Part shown: positions 9,249 to 22,038 of the stretch, one piece after another
Layout of the letters: each line of letters starts with the position of its first letter
Numbering within the stretch: position 1 is the stretch's first letter
Source: Aphanomyces cochlioides
Taxonomy: Eukaryota > Oomycota > Saprolegniomycetes > Saprolegniales > Verrucalvaceae
Direction of reading: 5' to 3'
Assembly: GCA_019828595.1 (NCBI GenBank)
Contig: JAHQRK010000030.1
Span: 124,001-188,000, forward strand
Length of the DNA: 64,000 bases
Notes under the pieces: model-generated
The model's input: the letters and a program-made list of their open reading frames with translations, nothing else
Database searches by the model: none
What the model was told of the DNA's origin: nothing
Made by a program: the position numbers and the translations under genes

Positions 9249-9294
9249 TGGAGAAGCAGGGTATCGATCCCTGTACCTCCCGCATGCTAAGCGG
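9249..9294 (-). tRNA. tRNA-Ala (AGC) 3' part, split by B1
   Basis: Positions 28-73 of tRNA-Ala: anticodon loop TTAGCAT, 3' anticodon stem, variable loop, T arm CAGGG-ATCGATA-CCCTG, acceptor CTTCTCC and A73. The 5' part lies at 13347-13390 beyond element B1. Seventeen bases (28-44) occur in both parts, the target duplication. The acceptor has a T6-T67 mismatch when both parts are joined. Confidence 0.93.
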
Positions 9295-12200
9295 TTAACT
9301 GAGTATATTAAAGAATTAATATGGCCCAAAAGGGCCGCAAACTAGACTTTCGATTTTGGCTTCATAGGTCGCATAATAAATATGTGTTGCGAAATGTGAC
9401 CTTGGAAGGTTCTTGTGGAAAATCGTCCAGTGTTGCTTAACCGAAATAGACTTGGGTGTGGGGTAATTTGGAGGAACCATGGCAGAAAGAAAATGTTGCA
9501 TGGCGATTCAGGCTGTGAAAAAATTCAAGAGTATAGAGAAGAGCCATACAAGCAACTTTCTTTTCATGACCATCTTGATCCGAGTTGGTGGTGGCGAGAT
9601 ACGAGGCAATTTCGGGTTGACTGTGGAGGACTTGAAAATTTGTATACAAAAGTCTTGATAAAAATTCCAAGTGGAGGTACGCAGTGAAAAAGGCCAAGTA
9701 AATAAAAGCTTGAGTTGGGGTCGATCCATGAATAAATAAATCGACAGGAGAGGAAGGCCAAAAATTGACAAAAGGGTCGAAACAGAGTAAAATCAGGCCC
9801 AAGGAAAATAAATTGGCAAGAGGTAGGAGCCCAAAAAATCCAAAAAGGTCGTGGCCAATTTAATTCGACCTCAGGAGGCCGAATTAAATCGCTGGAACCA
9901 TGGGAAAAGCTGGGTTTGAGAGAAAAGACCATCCAAAATAAAATGTTCTTGGACGATTTGACCAGCCAAAAAAATCAACGAGGTCGGTCGTTCCATGACA
10001 AGCAAAGTTGATTTCAGGAGCGTCTTCGTCGGAGTTGAAGGTGGCGAGATAGAGGGAAAATCCCTTGTGGGTTGGGCTTTTGGGGTAAACCTCCCAAAAA
10101 TAATAAAAAAGGGTAAAATATTTGGGAGGTGCCATTTTGACATGCGCCATGCGCGGATAGGTCTCGAGCGCGAGCATCGTCGGAGCTGGATTTCGAACGG
10201 CGCCGCGGTGCATGGAGCCACTTGGCAGAATCGTAGCGACGATACGTACGAAGGATAGCGCACCATTAGAATCGCCATAGGTAGTGTGTAGCGGGAGAGC
10301 GCTAGCCAAAACCAGTGGTTTTTCCAATCGGGCGTCTCGGCGGCCAAATTTGAAGGAGTCATAACTTCCGAACGGCTATGAGATAGATAGCCATACTTGG
10401 TGTCCTCCATCAATGGAGGCTAGCGGTGGATGCACCATATTAATCGGTGCATATAGAGTCGTGTAGCTGAAATGAGCTACGATGGTCGTTTTGGAGCCTT
10501 ATCGGCTCAAAATGGTTTGGAATCGGAAGTTGGGTTCCTGTGCTGCTATCATGGTGCTTGATAGCTCAAATCCATCGCGAGGACATTTTCGAGCCTCTCC
10601 AACTCTAAGTTGGGCGATCGGAGTTGATTTGCGTTCAGGAGCCATTCCGATGTGTTTTAGCTATTTCACCAAAAGTTGTCGGGGCGACGGCAAGTAGGTT
10701 CCAGGGCTTCAATCATCGCTCTTGATGGCTTAAAACACTCGTCTAGCCATGATAGGATGGAAAGGAGTCATAGCCGGTCGATAGGAAATGATTTGCGACC
10801 TGTAGCCGACTTAAGGTTTTGTAGCCGGTGGATAGGGGCGGTTGACATTTTGGATTGAGGATTGCGAGCAAACCAGGATGTTTCAGGGCGTTCTAACGCT
10901 TTGGCTAGTCGTAATAAGTGGTGGAGCCACCCACTAGACCCCTAGATGTCACTCGGTGACCGTAGGGAAAGCGTTCGAGTTGTCCTGGTGTTTCACCGGT
11001 TTGGGTGACAGTCCAAAATGGGTTCGTGGTTTTGAACCATAGATCTGCAATATGTGCTAGTTGGTGTCGGCATAGAGCTCGATTTCACTGAGATAACAAG
11101 CCACTAAACGTAGAAATCCACGCAGTAGGTCGAGAGAAATTTCACTTTTGGTGACGGGTTGAAACCGGTTCAAAATGGGTGTCACCGGGTCGAATTTCCT
11201 TTCGAATTTTGTTTCGCGAGTTTGGCGAGGTTTGAGCACTCGCAAACTGGCACATCTTGAGGAGGAGACATGGGAGAATCTTTTAGGCACCGTGGCGCAA
11301 TTTTCCCGAACAAAAAGTGTGCACTCGATTTTGAGATTTCGCCCCCAGGGGGAGACGTCGTAACAATTTTCAAAGTGTTGTTGTGAGAGAACCACTGCAC
11401 TTTTTTGCAATCTAACGCTTGCGTTTGTCTGCTTGGGATGTCTAGCAACCCTGATGACCATTAGAATGTCTGAAATGATCGTCAGAGCAATGCCAGAGTT
11501 GTCGATAGTTTGCCATTTTGGGTGAACGGATAAAGTCAAGTCGATTTTGTGAACGACTCGGCATGAGATAAAGTTACTTGGTGTGTTCATAGAGCTCTGT
11601 TAGCTGGGGCTAACGAGCCATCAAACGCATGAAAAGGCCAAGTGGGTCGCGAGAAAATCCACTTTGAGTTTTCCCATTGGTTTGGGTGACTTAGGTGAAT
11701 TTCTTCAAAGGTTGCAATATAACATGCCTTTTAAGGTTCCAAGGTCTCGTTTTGAGATTGTGGTAAGATTTGGGCAGAGAACCACTCATTCTGGTGCAAA
11801 CTATGAAGCACCGATGTCAAGGAAGCCTTCGTGGAGTCGTCCAAGGAGGCTCGATTGACTTGGTACAGATGCCGCTTTATAATGTGTCCTGCTAAGCTGG
11901 ATATCGTCATAGGTGTTTTGTTAGGTAAATCTGGACGGTAAATCCGGTCGCACCGAGTTTTCCAAATTGTATACCAAATACAAGATAAAAAAATTGGCCA
12001 CAGCAAATTAAATCCAGCTTGGAGGTCTTTGTCTTGGAGTGCTATAGGAGAGAAGAATATTTTTTCCATGGTAGTTGGCCAAGTAAAGTTAAGGGATCTG
12101 GCCATGGATTTAAATGGACTCCAACATGCTCGAGTATATGGACAGTCCAAGGTGAAATGTTTATACGTCTCCACTTCATGACAAAAAATACAAGTGTTCG

Positions 12201-13346
12201 GGATATCGTCCGAGTACTTGAATTTGTATCGGAGAGGTAAGGCTCGTATAAGCAGTCGATATATGAAAGCACTATACGTTGGCAGAATAAATTTGGGCTG
12301 CCTGTAGAATGCGACCACTTTAATATGTTCCTTGTGGGCATAAAAATCCGAGGGTACCAATAAATGCGCTGTGGGTAAAACCTCCTGAGCTGATTTGGAT
12401 TTAAATTCATGAGTTAAATCATCCAAGGTGGCATCAATAAAGGGTAAAAAGCCATCTTTAAAATTTCCAGCCCAAGTAATTTCGGTAGCCGTTTGCCGAT
12501 AAGGTGTAGGCTGACGAAAATTAATTTCTGTGTCCTCGGGTGGAGATGGTAGAATAGCTTTAAGCCTCCCGTGTAGAGCATACCACCATTTATGATCGGG
12601 AGTGGCTAAATGGCGTCTTGAGCATTGAGATTTAATCCAATCTAACAGGATTTTCCGATCCATAAGATTGCCATTTTCATCGAGTAGGTGGCGAACATGG
12701 GTAAAATTTAATTTTGCCAGTGATACAGCATAATCATAAGTCTTTGGATAGCAGTGTTCAAAGACAGTTTTCTCCAAGGGTAAGAATTGATTGTGCCAAA
12801 GTGGAAAATTTCCATCGACTTGTACTGTGGGAAATTTAAGTGGGGTTGGAGATAAGGATAACCATAGTCGAGTAAATGCTGACCAGAGAGGTGGAACCTT
12901 ATCTTGGTGTGATATGGCTTTGTACATACTAGAGTGTGGACTCATGAAAAGGAGATCATAAAAATTTCCCCATGGACTGAAGGCTCTGGAGAGTAAATAT
13001 TCTCCAATGGATAGCCATGCTGGCAATTTCGTTTGACCATACGAGTTGTGAGGTGGTGCTAGGAGTAGCTTGAAGCATTTAAAGGTCATGACCCGGTGTA
13101 GTTTTGACCACCAGTGGGTAGACGATTTAAATCCGAGACCACCTTGTGCTTTTGGAAGGAAAATAATGTCCGAGTTGAATTGATGCAAATAACGTTGAGT
13201 CGAATATGGATCAATTGTATCGCCGTGAATAAATTGCTTGGCGACCTTGTCGAATAGTTTGGCATATTCTTTGTCGATCGGAATAAATTGGAGTTGATAC
13301 CAGAGCACAGGAAAACAAATTGACCTTAGGATTGTCACTTTTCCGG
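9295..13346 (-). mobile_element. Family B retrotransposon, copy B1 (5'-truncated)
   Basis: A 4,052-bp 3' portion of family B in the same sense as the tRNA. It is flanked on both sides by TCCCGCATGCTAAGCGG (plus strand; tRNA-Ala positions 28-44), so it is a complete but truncated integration and not a broken longer copy. It holds the last 537 or so codons of ORF2 and the full 2.4-kb 3' UTR. Truncation at the 5' end with intact duplications is typical of target-primed reverse transcription that stopped early. Confidence 0.92.
11731..13346 (-). pseudogene. ORF2 C-terminal fragment of B1
   Basis: Open without stops from the truncation point (at ...GKVTILRS) to the normal C-terminus. It lacks the endonuclease and all catalytic reverse transcriptase motifs, but keeps the zinc motif CX2CX7HX4C. 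It cannot encode an active enzyme. Confidence 0.9.
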
Positions 13347-13390
13347 TCCCGCATGCTAAGCGGGCGCTCTACCATCTGAGCTACATCCCC
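13347..13390 (-). tRNA. tRNA-Ala (AGC) 5' part, split by B1
   Basis: Positions 1-44 including the acceptor 5' strand GGGGATG, the A-box region TAGCTCAGATGG and the whole anticodon arm. It carries the left duplication of C1 (its first 14 nt, 13377-13390), so two elements meet in this gene. Confidence 0.93.
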
Positions 13391-14172
13391 CACCTACGTG
13401 CGACTCATCCGCAAAACATGCCGTTGGCCGCCTCCCCTCCATGGCGACGTTTGGTTTCGACTGTTGTTCAACATGCTGCCTGTCAACTCGCGCTTGTTCT
13501 ACTTGCAACCTCAGCAGCCAGACGTAATTTGCTGTGTCTATACCAATTGCGACGCACCGGAGAACCAACACCACGCCTTCCACACCTGCTCTCGCGTGTA
13601 TCCCCTTTGGCGTTTTCACGCGACCGCTTGGCGATGCTTCGGTGTCAATTTCGATTGGACTGCCATCACCAACATCGACCGCTTTCAAGTCAACGAACGC
13701 GGTAGCCAGCTTCAAGACATACTGTTTGTGCTCTGGGCTCTTCTGTGTGCTTCCAACCTTCACTATATTTGGACAACGCACAACGCCGCCAAGTTCGAAT
13801 CGAAGGAGCCGCCTCCGCCAGAAATTTGGCAAGAAGTCAGCTTCATCCGATGGCATGCATCGATCCGCAGATGGCTTCGCCTCCAAGAAGTTGACAGCCC
13901 TCAACGAGTGGAAGCAATTTCAGCAATCAATACTTTGCATAGACAACCTGTCTATCGCCCACTGGTAGCCAAGTACCCGACTTTGCTCGCGCTCCAACCT
14001 TCAGCCCCAAATTAACAAGCCCCAAGTATTTATTCAACAAGTCAAAAATCGCTGTACTCCAAAGCCCAAAGTAGAAAATCTGCTGAAGCATTTGGAAGTG
14101 GGATGAGCCGTTAGTAGGCAATATTAGTATTAGTAGATATTGAAAGTCTATTAATATACCTCCCCATTGCAG
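13391..14172 (+). mobile_element. Family C retrotransposon, copy C1 (3' fragment)
   Basis: A 782-bp 5'-truncated family C copy. It starts inside ORF2 (one extra C at the junction, then ACCTACGTGCG as in C2 at about 31233) and ends with the normal C tail. It is flanked by TGAGCTACATCCCC at 13377-13390 and 14173-14186. It is essentially identical to the end of C2. Confidence 0.92.
13392..14015 (+). pseudogene. ORF2 C-terminal fragment of C1
   Basis: About 207 codons that match the last part of C2 ORF2, with the zinc motif CCVYTNC...H...C near its N-terminus. It has no endonuclease and no reverse transcriptase core. Confidence 0.9.
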
Positions 14173-14186
14173 TGAGCTACATCCCC
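14173..14186. repeat. Target-site copy between C1 and D2
   Basis: TGAGCTACATCCCC, tRNA-Ala positions 1-14 on the minus strand; right duplication of C1 and left duplication of D2. Confidence 0.85.
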
Positions 14187-14599
14187 TCTCCCGTCAACTG
14201 CTCAAGCAATCGGTGGGCGATCCAATTCGTGATATCTGTAGAGCGATATTGGATGAGCCTGACGGAGAATTCTTGGTTGTTTCTGTCACTGATTCAACAT
14301 CCCATTGCTGGGTCCTCGCCAAGCGATACAAGCGCTGCATAGACCGAAGTCTATGTATGATCCAAGACAATGAAAATGTATACCCCCTGGGTCAGATGCC
14401 AAGAGTCAGTTTTATCCGACATATTCGCCGTGTTAGCTTACAAACACCGAAGAAATCGAAGTCCCAACGTCGAAGCGAATCAAGAAAACGAAAAGCCAAA
14501 TTGATTTCCAATTCAGCCTAGCAGTTGGAAATGGGATGAGCCTTCGGGCAATATTAGTTTGTAGTTTACATTAACTACAAATAGACTCCCCATTGACAT
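14187..14599 (+). mobile_element. Fragment D, copy D2
   Basis: 413 bp with the same ends as D1 and no difference that I noticed by eye. The identical truncation point shows that D copies multiplied with the array unit and not by separate insertions. Confidence 0.8.
14189..14521 (+). pseudogene. Coding remnant of fragment D (D2)
   Basis: The same open frame as in D1, with TSHCWVLA and the basic tail. It has no start of its own; upstream sequence is the target duplication. Confidence 0.55.
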
Positions 14600-14613
14600 T
14601 GAGCTACATCCCC
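14600..14613. repeat. Right target duplication of D2
   Basis: TGAGCTACATCCCC, followed by the native tRNA-Ala 5' flank. Confidence 0.85.
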
Positions 14614-15299
14614 TTTTTACTGTTCTTTTGTGTCTGTGCATCAAGTCCGCCAAATCGTCCACTTTCTTGTTCTTGTCTGTACAAGGATAGATTGTGACGA
14701 CCCTTTTGCAACCAGGCATTCGTCGTGTCTACGGGATACTTGTATGCCAAAATGTCCCGTGGAGACTGTCGATTTCTTGTCGGCTTGTTGGAGAACTCGT
14801 TGGTGTGGATGAAGCTGTTGCAAACCCGTTTTTTGACAGTACGTCGATTTCTGGTCGTCTTTTTTTGGTATCTGAGGGTGTGAATCGATAGAGCTTTTCA
14901 AAAGCAAGAGTTTGCAAGTAGTTTGAGGTCAATCGGAGCAATATTGCAAAAGTTATGAGCAAAAAACGATTTCGACCGATGGGACACGAACCGTTCACAC
15001 CAAAAAGTGTCAAGCGATTGACAACAAAAGAGATGTTTTCTATCCTTCTTTATCCATGTGACGCGACCACAAACACCATTCAAAGTGCTGTACACATTCT
15101 GGTTCAACCATTTCATTGCACATCGACCAAGTGATTCCAAGAAATATACTGTTCAAAGTCTAACTGTTATATTTTCCATTGTGGACAGTGTATACTTGTC
15201 AAGTTGAATACAGATAATGTTGGAAAAGAAGTGTCCTACAGAGGTGAAAAGGAGATCGCGTGAAAGAGTAGTGTCCTGAATAGAAAGAAGCTAAAAAGA
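14614..15299 (-). repeat. tRNA array spacer, unit 2
   Basis: Copy of the 686-bp spacer at 8490-9175, without differences that I could find by eye. It ends with the T5 terminator of the neighbouring tRNA-His. No gene seen. Confidence 0.85.
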
Positions 15300-15371
15300 T
15301 GCGCCTGCCGGGAGTCGAACCCGGGATGTCACGGCCACAACGTGAAGTACTGACCACTATACTACAGACGC
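15300..15371 (-). tRNA. tRNA-His (GTG), unit 2
   Basis: Same sequence as the unit 1 gene: complete cloverleaf, anticodon GTG, A73 and no CCA. The G at 15372 separates it from tRNA-Ala. Confidence 0.96.
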
Positions 15372-15372
15372 C

Positions 15373-15418
15373 TGGAGAAGCAGGGTATCGATCCCTGTAC
15401 CTCCCGCATGCTAAGCGG
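15373..15418 (-). tRNA. tRNA-Ala (AGC) 3' part, split by B2
   Basis: Positions 28-73. The matching 5' part is at 24645-24688, 9.2 kb away. Confidence 0.93.
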
Positions 15419-17854
15419 TTAACTGAGTATATTAAAGAATTAATATGGCCCAAAAGGGCCGCAAACTAGACTTTCGATTTTGGCTTCATAGGTCGCATAA
15501 TAAATATGTGTTGCGAAATGTGACCTTGGAAGGTTCTTGTGGAAAATCGTCCAGTGTTGCTTAACCGAAATAGACTTGGGTGTGGGGTAATTTGGAGGAA
15601 CCATGGCAGAAAGAAAATGTTGCATGGCGATTCAGGCTGTGAAAAAATTCAAGAGTATAGAGAAGAGCCATACAAGCAACTTTCTTTTCATGACCATCTT
15701 GATCCGAGTTGGTGGTGGCGAGATACGAGGCAATTTCGGGTTGACTGTGGAGGACTTGAAAATTTGTATACAAAAGTCTTGATAAAAATTCCAAGTGGAG
15801 GTACGCAGTGAAAAAGGCCAAGTAAATAAAAGCTTGAGTTGGGGTCGATCCATGAATAAATAAATCGACAGGAGAGGAAGGCCAAAAATTGACAAAAGGG
15901 TCGAAACAGAGTAAAATCAGGCCCAAGGAAAATAAATTGGCAAGAGGTAGGAGCCCAAAAAATCCAAAAAGGTCGTGGCCAATTTAATTCGACCTCAGGA
16001 GGCCGAATTAAATCGCTGGAACCATGGGAAAAGCTGGGTTTGAGAGAAAAGACCATCCAAAATAAAATGTTCTTGGACGATTTGACCAGCCAAAAAAATC
16101 AACGAGGTCGGTCGTTCCATGACAAGCAAAGTTGATTTCAGGAGCGTCTTCGTCGGAGTTGAAGGTGGCGAGATAGAGGGAAAATCCCTTGTGGGTTGGG
16201 CTTTTGGGGTAAACCTCCCAAAAATAATAAAAAAGGGTAAAATATTTGGGAGGTGCCATTTTGACATGCGCCATGCGCGGATAGGTCTCGAGCGCGAGCA
16301 TCGTCGGAGCTGGATTTCGAACGGCGCCGCGGTGCATGGAGCCACTTGGCAGAATCGTAGCGACGATACGTACGAAGGATAGCGCACCATTAGAATCGCC
16401 ATAGGTAGTGTGTAGCGGGAGAGCGCTAGCCAAAACCAGTGGTTTTTCCAATCGGGCGTCTCGGCGGCCAAATTTGAAGGAGTCATAACTTCCGAACGGC
16501 TATGAGATAGATAGCCATACTTGGTGTCCTCCATCAATGGAGGCTAGCGGTGGATGCACCATATTAATCGGTGCATATAGAGTCGTGTAGCTGAAATGAG
16601 CTACGATGGTCGTTTTGGAGCCTTATCGGCTCAAAATGGTTTGGAATCGGAAGTTGGGTTCCTGTGCTGCTATCATGGTGCTTGATAGCTCAAATCCATC
16701 GCGAGGACATTCTCGAGCCTCTCCAACTCTAAGTTGGGCGATCGGAGTTGATTTGCGTTCAGGAGCCATTCCGATGAGTTTTAGCCATTTCACCAAAAGT
16801 TGTCGGGGCGACGGCAAGTAGGTTCCAGGGCTTCAATCATCGCTCTTGATGGCTTAAAACACTCGTCTAGCCATGATAGGATGGAAAAGAGTCATAGCCG
16901 GTCGATTGGAAATGATTTGCGACCTGTAGCCGACTTAAGGTTTTGTAGCCGGTGGATAGGGGCGGTTGACATTTTGGATTGAGGATTGCGAGCAAACCAG
17001 GATGTTTCAGGGCGTTCTAACGCTTTGGCTAGTCGTAATAAGTGGTGGAGCCACCCACTAGACCCCTAGATGTCACTCGGTGACCGTAGGGAAAGCGTTC
17101 GAGTTGTCCTGGTGTTTCACCGGTTTGGGTGACAGTCCAAAATGGGTTCGTGGTTTTGAACCATAGATCTGCAATATGTGCTAGTTGGTGTCGGCATAGA
17201 GCTCGATTCAACTGAGATAACAAGCCACTAAACGTAGAAATCCACGCAGTAGGTCGAGAGAAATTTCACTTTTGGTGACGGGTTGAAACCGGTTCAAAAT
17301 GGGTGTCACCGGGTCGAATTTCCTTTCGAATTTTGTTTCGCGAGTTTGGCGAGGTTTGAGCACTCGCAAACTGGCACATCTTGAGGAGGAGACATGGGAG
17401 AATCTTTTAGGCACCGTGGCGCAATTTTCCCGAACAAAAAGTGTGCACTCGATTTTGAGATTTCGCCCCCAGGGGGAGACGTCGTAACAATTTTCAAAGT
17501 GTTGTTGTGAGAGAACCACTGCACTTTTTTGCAATCTAACGCTTGCGTTTGTCTGCTTGGGATGTCTAGCAACCCTGATGACCATTAGAATGTCTGAAAT
17601 GATCGTCAGAGCAATGCCAGAGTTGTCGATAGTTTGCCATTTTGGGTGAACGGATAAAGTCAAGTCGATTTTGTGAACGACTCGGCATGAGATAAAGTTA
17701 CTTGGTGTGTTCATAGAGCTCTGTTAGCTGGGGCTAACGAGCCATCAAACGCATGAAAAGGCCAAGTGGGTCGCGAGAAAATCCACTTTGAGTTTTCCCA
17801 TTGGTTTGGGTGACTTAGGTGAATTTCTTCAAAGGTTGCAATATAACATGCCTT
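15419..17854 (-). other. 3' UTR of B2
   Basis: 2.4 kb after the ORF2 stop, close to B3's 3' UTR with scattered substitutions. Open frames of up to 180 codons exist but show no domain and are not supported. It ends in TAATATACTCAGTTAA with no poly(A). Confidence 0.75.
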
Positions 17855-20800
17855 TTAAGGTTCCAAGGTCTCGTTTTGAGATTGTGGTAAGATTTGGGCA
17901 GAGAACCACTCATTCTGGTGCAAACTATGAAGCACCGATGTCAAGGAAGCCTTCGTGGAGTCGTCCAAGGAGGCTCGATTGACTTGGTACAGATGCCGCT
18001 TTATAATGTGTCCTGCTAAGCTGGATATCGTCATAGGTGTTTTGTTAGGTAAATCTGGACGGTAAATCCGGTCGCACCGAGTTTTCCAAATTGTATACCA
18101 AATACAAGATAAAAAAATTGGCCACAGCAAATTAAATCCAGCTTGGAGGTCTTTGTCTTGGAGTGCTATAGGAGAGAAGAATATTTTTCCATGGTAGTTG
18201 GCCAAGTAAAGTTAAGGGATCTGGCCATGGATTTAAATGGACTCCAACATGCTCGAGTATATGGACAGTCCAAGGTGAAATGTTTATACGTCTCCACTTC
18301 ATGACAAAAAATACAAGTGTTCGGGATATCGTCCGAGTACTTGAATTTGTATCGGAGAGGTAAGGCTCGTATAAGCAGTCGATATATGAAAGCACTATAC
18401 GTTGGCAGAATAAATTTGGGCTGCCTGTAGAATGCGACCACTTTAATATGTTCCTTGTGGGCATAAAAATCCGAGGGTACCAATAAATGCGCTGTGGGTA
18501 AAACCTCCTGAGCTGATTTGGATTTAAATTCATGAGTTAAATCATCCAAGGTGGCATCAATAAAGGGTAAAAAGCCATCTTTAAAATTTCAGCCCAAGTA
18601 ATTTCGGTAGCCGTTTGCCGATAAGGTGTAGGCTGACGAAAATTAATTTCTGTGTCCTCGGGTGGAGATGGTAGAATAGCTTTAAGCCTCCCGTGTAGAG
18701 CATACCACCATTTATGATCGGGAGTGGCTAAATGGCGTCTTGAGCATTGAGATTTAATCCAATCTAACAGGATTTTCCGATCCATAAGATTGCCATTTTC
18801 ATCGAGTAGGTGGCGAACATGGGTAAAATTTAATTTTGCCAGTGATACAGCATAATCATAAGTCTTTGGATAGCAGTGTTCAAAGACAGTTTTCTCCAAG
18901 GGTAAGAATTGATTGTGCCAAAGTGGAAAATTTCCATCGACTTGTACTGTGGGAAATTTAAGTGGGGTTGGAGATAAGGATAACCATAGTCGAGTAAATG
19001 CTGACCAGAGAGGTGGAACCTTATCTTGGTGTGATATGGCTTTGTACATACTAGAGTGTGGACTCATGAAAAGGAGATCATAAAAATTTCCCCATGGACT
19101 GAAGGCTCTGGAGAGTAAATATTCTCCAATGGATAGCCATGCTGGCAATTTCGTTTGACCATACGAGTTGTGAGGTGGTGCTAGGAGTAGCTTGAAGCAT
19201 TTAAAGGTCATGACCCGGTGTAGTTTTGACCACCAGTGGGTAGACGATTTAAATCCGAGACCACCTTGTGCTTTTGGAAGGAAAATAATGTCCGAGTTGA
19301 ATTGATGCAAATAACGTTGAGTCGAATATGGATCAATTGTATCGCCGTGAATAAATTGCTTGGCGACCTTGTCGAATAGTTTGGCATATTCTTTGTCGAT
19401 CGGAATAAATTGGAGTTGATACCAGAGCACAGGAAAACAAATTGACCTTAGGATTGTCACTTTTCCGGGTAGGGTTCGTGCTCGATAAGACCATAGTTGT
19501 GTTCTTGAGACCAATTTCTCCAATAGCGAATTTAAACGTGTTGTGGCTGTGATGTTGGGAGAAATTAAAAGGCCCAACGATTTAGCAGGTTTGTCATCAG
19601 TAATAGCCAAAGGTGCCAGGTCTGGAGGTAAATTGGCATGGGTTAATAATTCTGTCTTGGAGAGATTTAACTTGAAACCAGAGATATCACAGAATTTTTT
19701 GACGATGTCGAGTTGGAGTTGCAACGTCGATGTATTTTTGGAGTACAATTGGGAGTCGTCTGCATAATAGCTCCCGGTGTGAGTGTGATGACCAATTCGT
19801 ATGCCCAAATCTTTTCTCTTGCGTATGGCTAAACACATAGGTTCTAGCGCCAAGACAAATAAAAGAGGTGATAATGGGTCGCCTTGTAAAACACCACGTT
19901 GGATCTTAAATGGGTTGGATAAATGTCCATTGACAATAATTCGTCCACGACGATTTGAATAAAGCACTTTGACCATGTTGAGAAAGGACGGTGGAAAATT
20001 AAATTCCTTCAGGGTTGCCAATAAATAGGAATGGTTGACCCTATCAAAGGCTTTTTCAAAGTCCAAGAGGGCCACAATAGACTCGGAGGAATAAAACTTC
20101 ATAAAGTGATTCAGGTCTTCCAAGCGCAGTAAATTGGTTTGGATTGATCGACCACGAATAAAACCTGTTTGATCCGGGTGGACTATCGACTGAATGATTC
20201 TCTGCATTCGTTCTGCAAGGACCATTGTGAGGATTTTCACGTCGATATTGACCAAGCTGATGGGACGGTAATTTTTTGGGAGTAGTTTGTCGTCCTTTTT
20301 GTACAGCAGTACAATTAAACTTGTCAATTGGGAGGGTGCCAAGTTGGAGTGAGAGTTGATTTGGTAATAGTATAGCATTTCCAAAGCCAGGGACCATTCA
20401 TGGGGAAACATTTTCAAAATTTCGTAGGGCAGTGAATTTGGCCCAGGAGTTGAATTCCGTTTGGAGTGTTTAATGGCAAAATAAAATTCGTTTGCCGTGA
20501 GAGGAGCCCCAATAAATCTCTTGTCGTCGATATTGAGTCGGCGAGATATCAGAGTTTTTAAATACTTGGCCATTCTTTCCTTGTCAACTGCCTCATGGTC
20601 GCCATACAGGTCAGAATAAAACTCGTGGAGTGTCGAGGAAATTGATTGTTGATCAGAAGCAATATTTCCATTGGACATTTTGAGTGCCTTGAAGGGAGAT
20701 TTTTGTAAAGGGATTGTGCGAGGTGGCTTCAGGTGAAATTTGGTACACCTTTCCGCTTTCTCGAGATGAGTTTGCATAGCAGTATCTTCCCGTAGGACTT

Positions 20801-21938
20801 TTTTCCTGTCATGGTATTCATGTATGGCAGCTTGAATTGTTTTGATACGTGCCATCAAGGACGCACATGGGGCGTTTTGGTAATCCCGAATCAATAAAGC
20901 CAAATCCATAGATAATTTCTTGAGAGGCCTTTGTTGATTTTCGACCAACTCGTCGTGTAGGTATTTTAATTGATTTCGCATGTTGGTGATCATGGTGTCG
21001 AAATGTAGACCAACATTTGAGTTTAATTGGGTCTTGGTAAGGAAGGTTTCAAGTTGACGAGAGATAATGAATTTGGCCTTGTCATTGTTGAGAACCCATT
21101 GTGGTGTTTTCCATGGACCAGGTCCCATTGATACTGCTGGACGTTTGGTCAATAATTTGCAGGGAGTGTGGTCAGCATGAGGAATTAGTTCCAGGTGACG
21201 AAATTTCAGATGACGTAGGGATGCCATAGCAGACGAGATGAAAATATAGTCAAGCCGATTGACAAATTTTGGACTTGTGAAAGCACGTTTCAGTGGATTT
21301 TGTTGACGGAAAATGTCAACGAGGTGTAAATCTTGTAGCCATAGGTTGAGTTCATATGAGCCATGAGTCGCATGAGTCGAAGGACGGCATGAATCTAATG
21401 TTGGGGAGAAAATAACGTTAAAGTCGCCACCAACAATATGAAAAGCTTCGGGTGGAAAATCGCGAGGCAGATCATTAAAAAAATCCACACGGTCGTGATA
21501 GTCGTACGGAGCATAGATGTTGTGAATAAAAACCGGGATATTGTCCAGAGTGGCCGATATAAGTAAATAACGACCACGGAGGAGAGGTTTGTCCCAAGAG
21601 TGGTTTAAATTGGTGCAATTGTCCAGAGGGCAGTCAGGATGAATAAATGTAGCAAGGCCTCCAGTAGGATGAGAGGTATGGCTGATGGAATAAATTGGCT
21701 CCTCGTAGAAGAAAGTGCCTTGTTGGTTGGTATGTTTTTTCCAGTAGAAATTGATTTTGCCATGGTCGCTGGGGTAAGGCAGTCGAGTTTCTTGGATAAG
21801 TGAGATAGAGTTTTTGAGGAGAAAGTTCTTGAGAAGGTGGTGGAAAGAGTTGGAGAGACCATTTGTGTTGAGAGAAAACAAGCTAATATCCCAGTCGATA
21901 ATGGCTTGTGGTAGCGCGTTAATTGTGGTCACGGTCAT
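17855..21938 (-). pseudogene. ORF2 of B2, two frameshifts
   Basis: Starts at the ATG at 21938, as in B3. The endonuclease and reverse transcriptase domains are intact through about codon 1130 (including DFEKAFD, QGDP and YADD). A missing base near 18590 (AAATTTC-AGCCC against AAATTTCCAGCCC) and another near 18186 (T5 against T6) break the C-terminus and zinc region. Both are at or beside short homopolymers, so assembly error is possible. Confidence 0.88.
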
Positions 21939-22038
21939 GATTAATATTTGGGTTTTGATTTTTTGACTTCAAGTCGTTGTGTTGGTTTGGGTCGGGGTGT
22001 GGTGATTGTGGTTTTAATTGATTTTGTGTGTTGGCGAG

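Noticed and set aside
9871..10413. 180-codon minus-strand frame in the family B 3' UTR, repeated in other copies
   Set aside because: Breaks differently in B3 and B4 after small indels, has no domain, and overlaps a second frame of similar length; conservation is explained by copying of the whole element.
13534..13968. 144-codon alternative frame over the C ORF2 end
   Set aside because: Shadow of the real ORF2 frame, which carries the zinc motif and matches other families.
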